NCBI GenBank assembly: GCA_033557465.1
Contig: CM066031.1
Location: 173,569,043 to 173,633,042 of the forward strand
Direction of reading: 5' to 3'
Source of the DNA: Ichthyophis bannanicus
Taxonomy: Eukaryota; Chordata; Amphibia; Gymnophiona; Ichthyophiidae
Length of the DNA: 64,000 nucleotides
The position numbers and the translations under genes are program-made. The notes beneath the pieces were generated by a model, which did no database searches, had not been told where the DNA came from, and was given only the letters and a program-made list of their open reading frames with translations. This document shows, piece by piece, positions 62,060 through 64,000 of the stretch; the first letter of the stretch is position 1, and each line of letters opens with the position of its first letter.

Positions 62060-62550
62060 TTATCCCGCCAAGCAGTTGACTCTACCCCCTTCCTCTTGTT
62101 ATTAGCACATGTGCCGGCGTCTTTCTTTGCATGGCTGCATGTCCAGAGGTCCGGACGGCAGTCGCTCTAAGGTAGTTTGCCTTTTTATTTTTCACTTTAT
62201 GCATACATCCTGTTATTTTATTATGTGTCTACAAGGTGGTAACGCGATGGTTTGATTTTTTGACACTTTATTGGTCCTCTTATTGTTATTTTACAATGTT
62301 GGGCAATTTGTCCCCCGGCAGCATTTCCTTTATACTGTGACCGTTAATTTTAAATATTTCTCATTTTTTATATTCATGATGCGGTCATTATGTTTCTCGG
62401 GTTTGGTATGCACGTAACCAACCCGCCAAATTGTTGACTCCGCCCCCTTCTTTCTGTTGCTTAGCGCATGTGCCGGCGTCTTTCTTTGTATAGCTGCATG
62501 TCCAAAGGTCTGGACGGCAGTTTGGCTTTAAGGTATATTTTATATTTTTT
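62060..62550. repeat. Direct repeat of about 110 bp, 359-bp spacing
   Basis: The stretch with GTGCCGGCGTCTTTCTTTG and GGACGGCAGT at about 62050-62170 recurs at about 62410-62535. The start-to-start distance is 359 bp (GTGCCGGCG at 62111 and 62470). It may be the paired repeats (pseudo-LTRs) of a Penelope-like element, given the ribozyme-like motif downstream. Confidence 0.7.
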
Positions 62551-63436
62551 ATTATAAGGTGGTAATGTGATGGCTTGACTATCTGACATTTTTAGTGCTC
62601 ATCTTATCGTTATTTTACTACCTTTACGCCCCTCCTAAAGTTTCCTGTAAACCCTTGATTCCTTTTTTCCCCGGTTCTTTTACAAGTAATATTTTTATGC
62701 CCCCTTTGGAGACAATTTTGAAATTTGATTTATAATTATGGCTATATCTCTGATGGAGGTATTACGGAAGAGTAATCTCCTCGCTATATAGGAACAAAAT
62801 AATGCCATTGTAGGCCTATATGGCCGGTTTTAAACACATTTTTTGTTTTTTGCACATGTGTTAAATTTGTACAGATGAACCAGTATTGTCCTTTAAGCAT
62901 CTCCTAATTGTACTATTGCTGGTGGGCCTCTGTCTCACTCCTGCTACTGTTATTCTTTAAGCGCATATTTCAGTGCAGCTTTCTACTAGACTTTGTAGTC
63001 ATCCCATATCCTGTCCTTTTCTCCTCACTCCTTATTCCACCTTCTTTTTCTGTATAGTTTTTGAAGGATATCAATTCAAATTTTAATTACTTTGTTTTTT
63101 AATTACTCTGTTTTTGTCTTTTAGTGACAATGTTTCTCTAGACTTTTCTACATAAGTGTGGTGTAATACTTTTTAGAGTCTACAACAGAGGTTGGTATAT
63201 TATTTTATTTTTATGTATTTATATGATTTTATGTTTTTGAGCCTTCGAGCACTTTTTATCTTCTATTTATTTCATATTATTTATTAATCTTATTTGATTG
63301 TATATTGTTAGTTTTTTGATGTTTTTAATGTTACTAGGTAGTAATATGTATGATGTTGTGTTATGAGTTTGTCGATCTGTTCCTTTATGTTTTTAATGGT
63401 TGTTAATGGTTGTTATTTATGATTTTAGTTTTTGTG
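62551..63436. other. T-rich sequence, no gene found
   Basis: Very T-rich plus strand without recognisable coding content; possibly the 5' part of the same Penelope-like element. Confidence 0.4.
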
Positions 63437-63439
63437 CCT

Positions 63440-63489
63440 GGCTAGCGCCTGACGAAGGGTGACGAAACACGGCCTGTGTCGGGCGGCCA
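63440..63489 (+). ncRNA. Hammerhead ribozyme-like motif (Penelope-associated type)
   Basis: Core elements in type I order: stem I strand GGCTAGCGC (63440-63448), CTGACGA core (63449-63455), a short AGGGTGAC (63456-63463), GAAA core (63464-63467), and stem III ACAC/GTGT with a GGCCT loop. A GTC cleavage triplet ends at 63480, followed by the stem I partner GGGCGGCC (63481-63488). Stem I pairs with one bulge and one mismatch. Stem II is too short to be stable, so activity is doubtful. An AATAAAGGA sequence follows at 63497. Confidence 0.55.
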
Positions 63490-63530
63490 AAGGTTTAATA
63501 AAGGACTCTGTCTTTCCATCTACTCACGTC

Positions 63531-64000
63531 TCAGGTTGGTTTGTTCTTAGTTCTGCGTGACTACTGCTTCCCAGTGTTGTATGTAGTTGTTTTTAAAGCA
63601 CAGAAGTTTATTTTCTTCCAACCAGAAGACCATTCTGCATTTATTAATGCTCGGATTTCTGTAGTCTCTACTCCTGTTGAGGATGTTTTTTGTCGTGCGT
63701 AAGATTATGTCTTGGGCCCTCAGCTATTATCTATAGTATGTAATGTATTCCTGGTCTTTCAGTAGGGTTTCCTCTCCCTAACTGATTACTTTCTCTTCAT
63801 ACCTCCCTTTTGGGGACTATAGATATTTCCTGTTTATTTGTATTGCTTCAGTGTTGTTATTTCTTTGTTGGTTTTGCAGGATATATCTTTTCTGTACAAG
63901 TGTTGTTGTTTGATTAATTTGTAAAATTATAAATATATAATAATAAAAATAAAGAAGAAAATGCACTTCATGCACTCATATCTTCACTTTTTCTCACCAA
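63531..64000. other. No recognisable feature
   Basis: AT-rich end of the window with no coding or repeat signature that I can place. Confidence 0.35.

Overview
This window looks like vertebrate intergenic DNA made almost entirely of transposable elements, many nested inside one another. I found no host protein-coding gene and nothing prokaryotic. The mix (full-length DIRS elements, L1/Tx1-clade LINEs, Penelope-like elements, L2 and CR1-like LINEs, mariners, tRNA-derived SINEs, and a Ty3/gypsy-type LTR element with a SCAN-like capsid) fits a large amphibian genome. A caecilian is my best guess, but the species is inference.

Layout. 1-300: CR1-like LINE tail. 560-1866: decayed mariner. 1965-13735: a GC-rich repeat (called R1 here) split by a full-length L1/Tx1-clade LINE (2493-13523). 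That LINE's ORF2 is itself split by a second, opposite-strand Tx1-clade LINE (7506-12880). Each insertion has its own target-site duplication (TSD). 14134-17518: a composite of two head-to-head Penelope 3' ends around a 1.2-1.7 kb non-coding repeat (X), flanked by a perfect 15-bp direct repeat. 18390-19090: L1 tail. 19097-26740: CR1-like LINE split by a DIRS element with open gag, RT/RNase H and tyrosine recombinase frames (19748-25523) and by an L2 fragment. 26715-31200: SINEs, a long hairpin, an R1 fragment and an L2 LINE.

31202-38048: a young LTR retrotransposon on the minus strand, with a 4-bp TSD and near-identical 1.57-1.58 kb LTRs. Its order is SCAN-like gag, zinc knuckle, protease, dUTPase, RT and RNase H, followed directly by the 3' LTR. 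There is no integrase and no env. Each LTR carries an arginine/lysine-rich reading frame of over 300 codons that I do not recognise. This is the best candidate for an undescribed system.

38290-45112: repeat X copy 2, AT-rich DNA, a foldback element, a U2-snRNA-headed SINE-like piece and a near-complete R1. 45130-53925: an L2 LINE split by a decayed second DIRS element (45459-51098). 53935-55640: tRNA SINE, internally deleted mariner, (TA)n and a 148-bp tandem repeat. 55670-62044: remnants of an animal protein family of unknown function that I recall mainly from invertebrate genomes, then an L1 ORF1 split by a CR1-like tail and by a third, internally deleted Tx1-clade LINE. 62060-63530: a direct repeat and a hammerhead-ribozyme-like motif of the kind found in Penelope-like elements.

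The nesting gives a relative time order. R1 is older than Tx1 copy 1, which is older than Tx1 copy 2. The CR1-like LINE is older than DIRS copy 1, and the L2 LINE is older than DIRS copy 2. The LTR element is among the youngest by LTR identity. Within each element the genes act together in copying that element; nothing here suggests a cellular operon or pathway.
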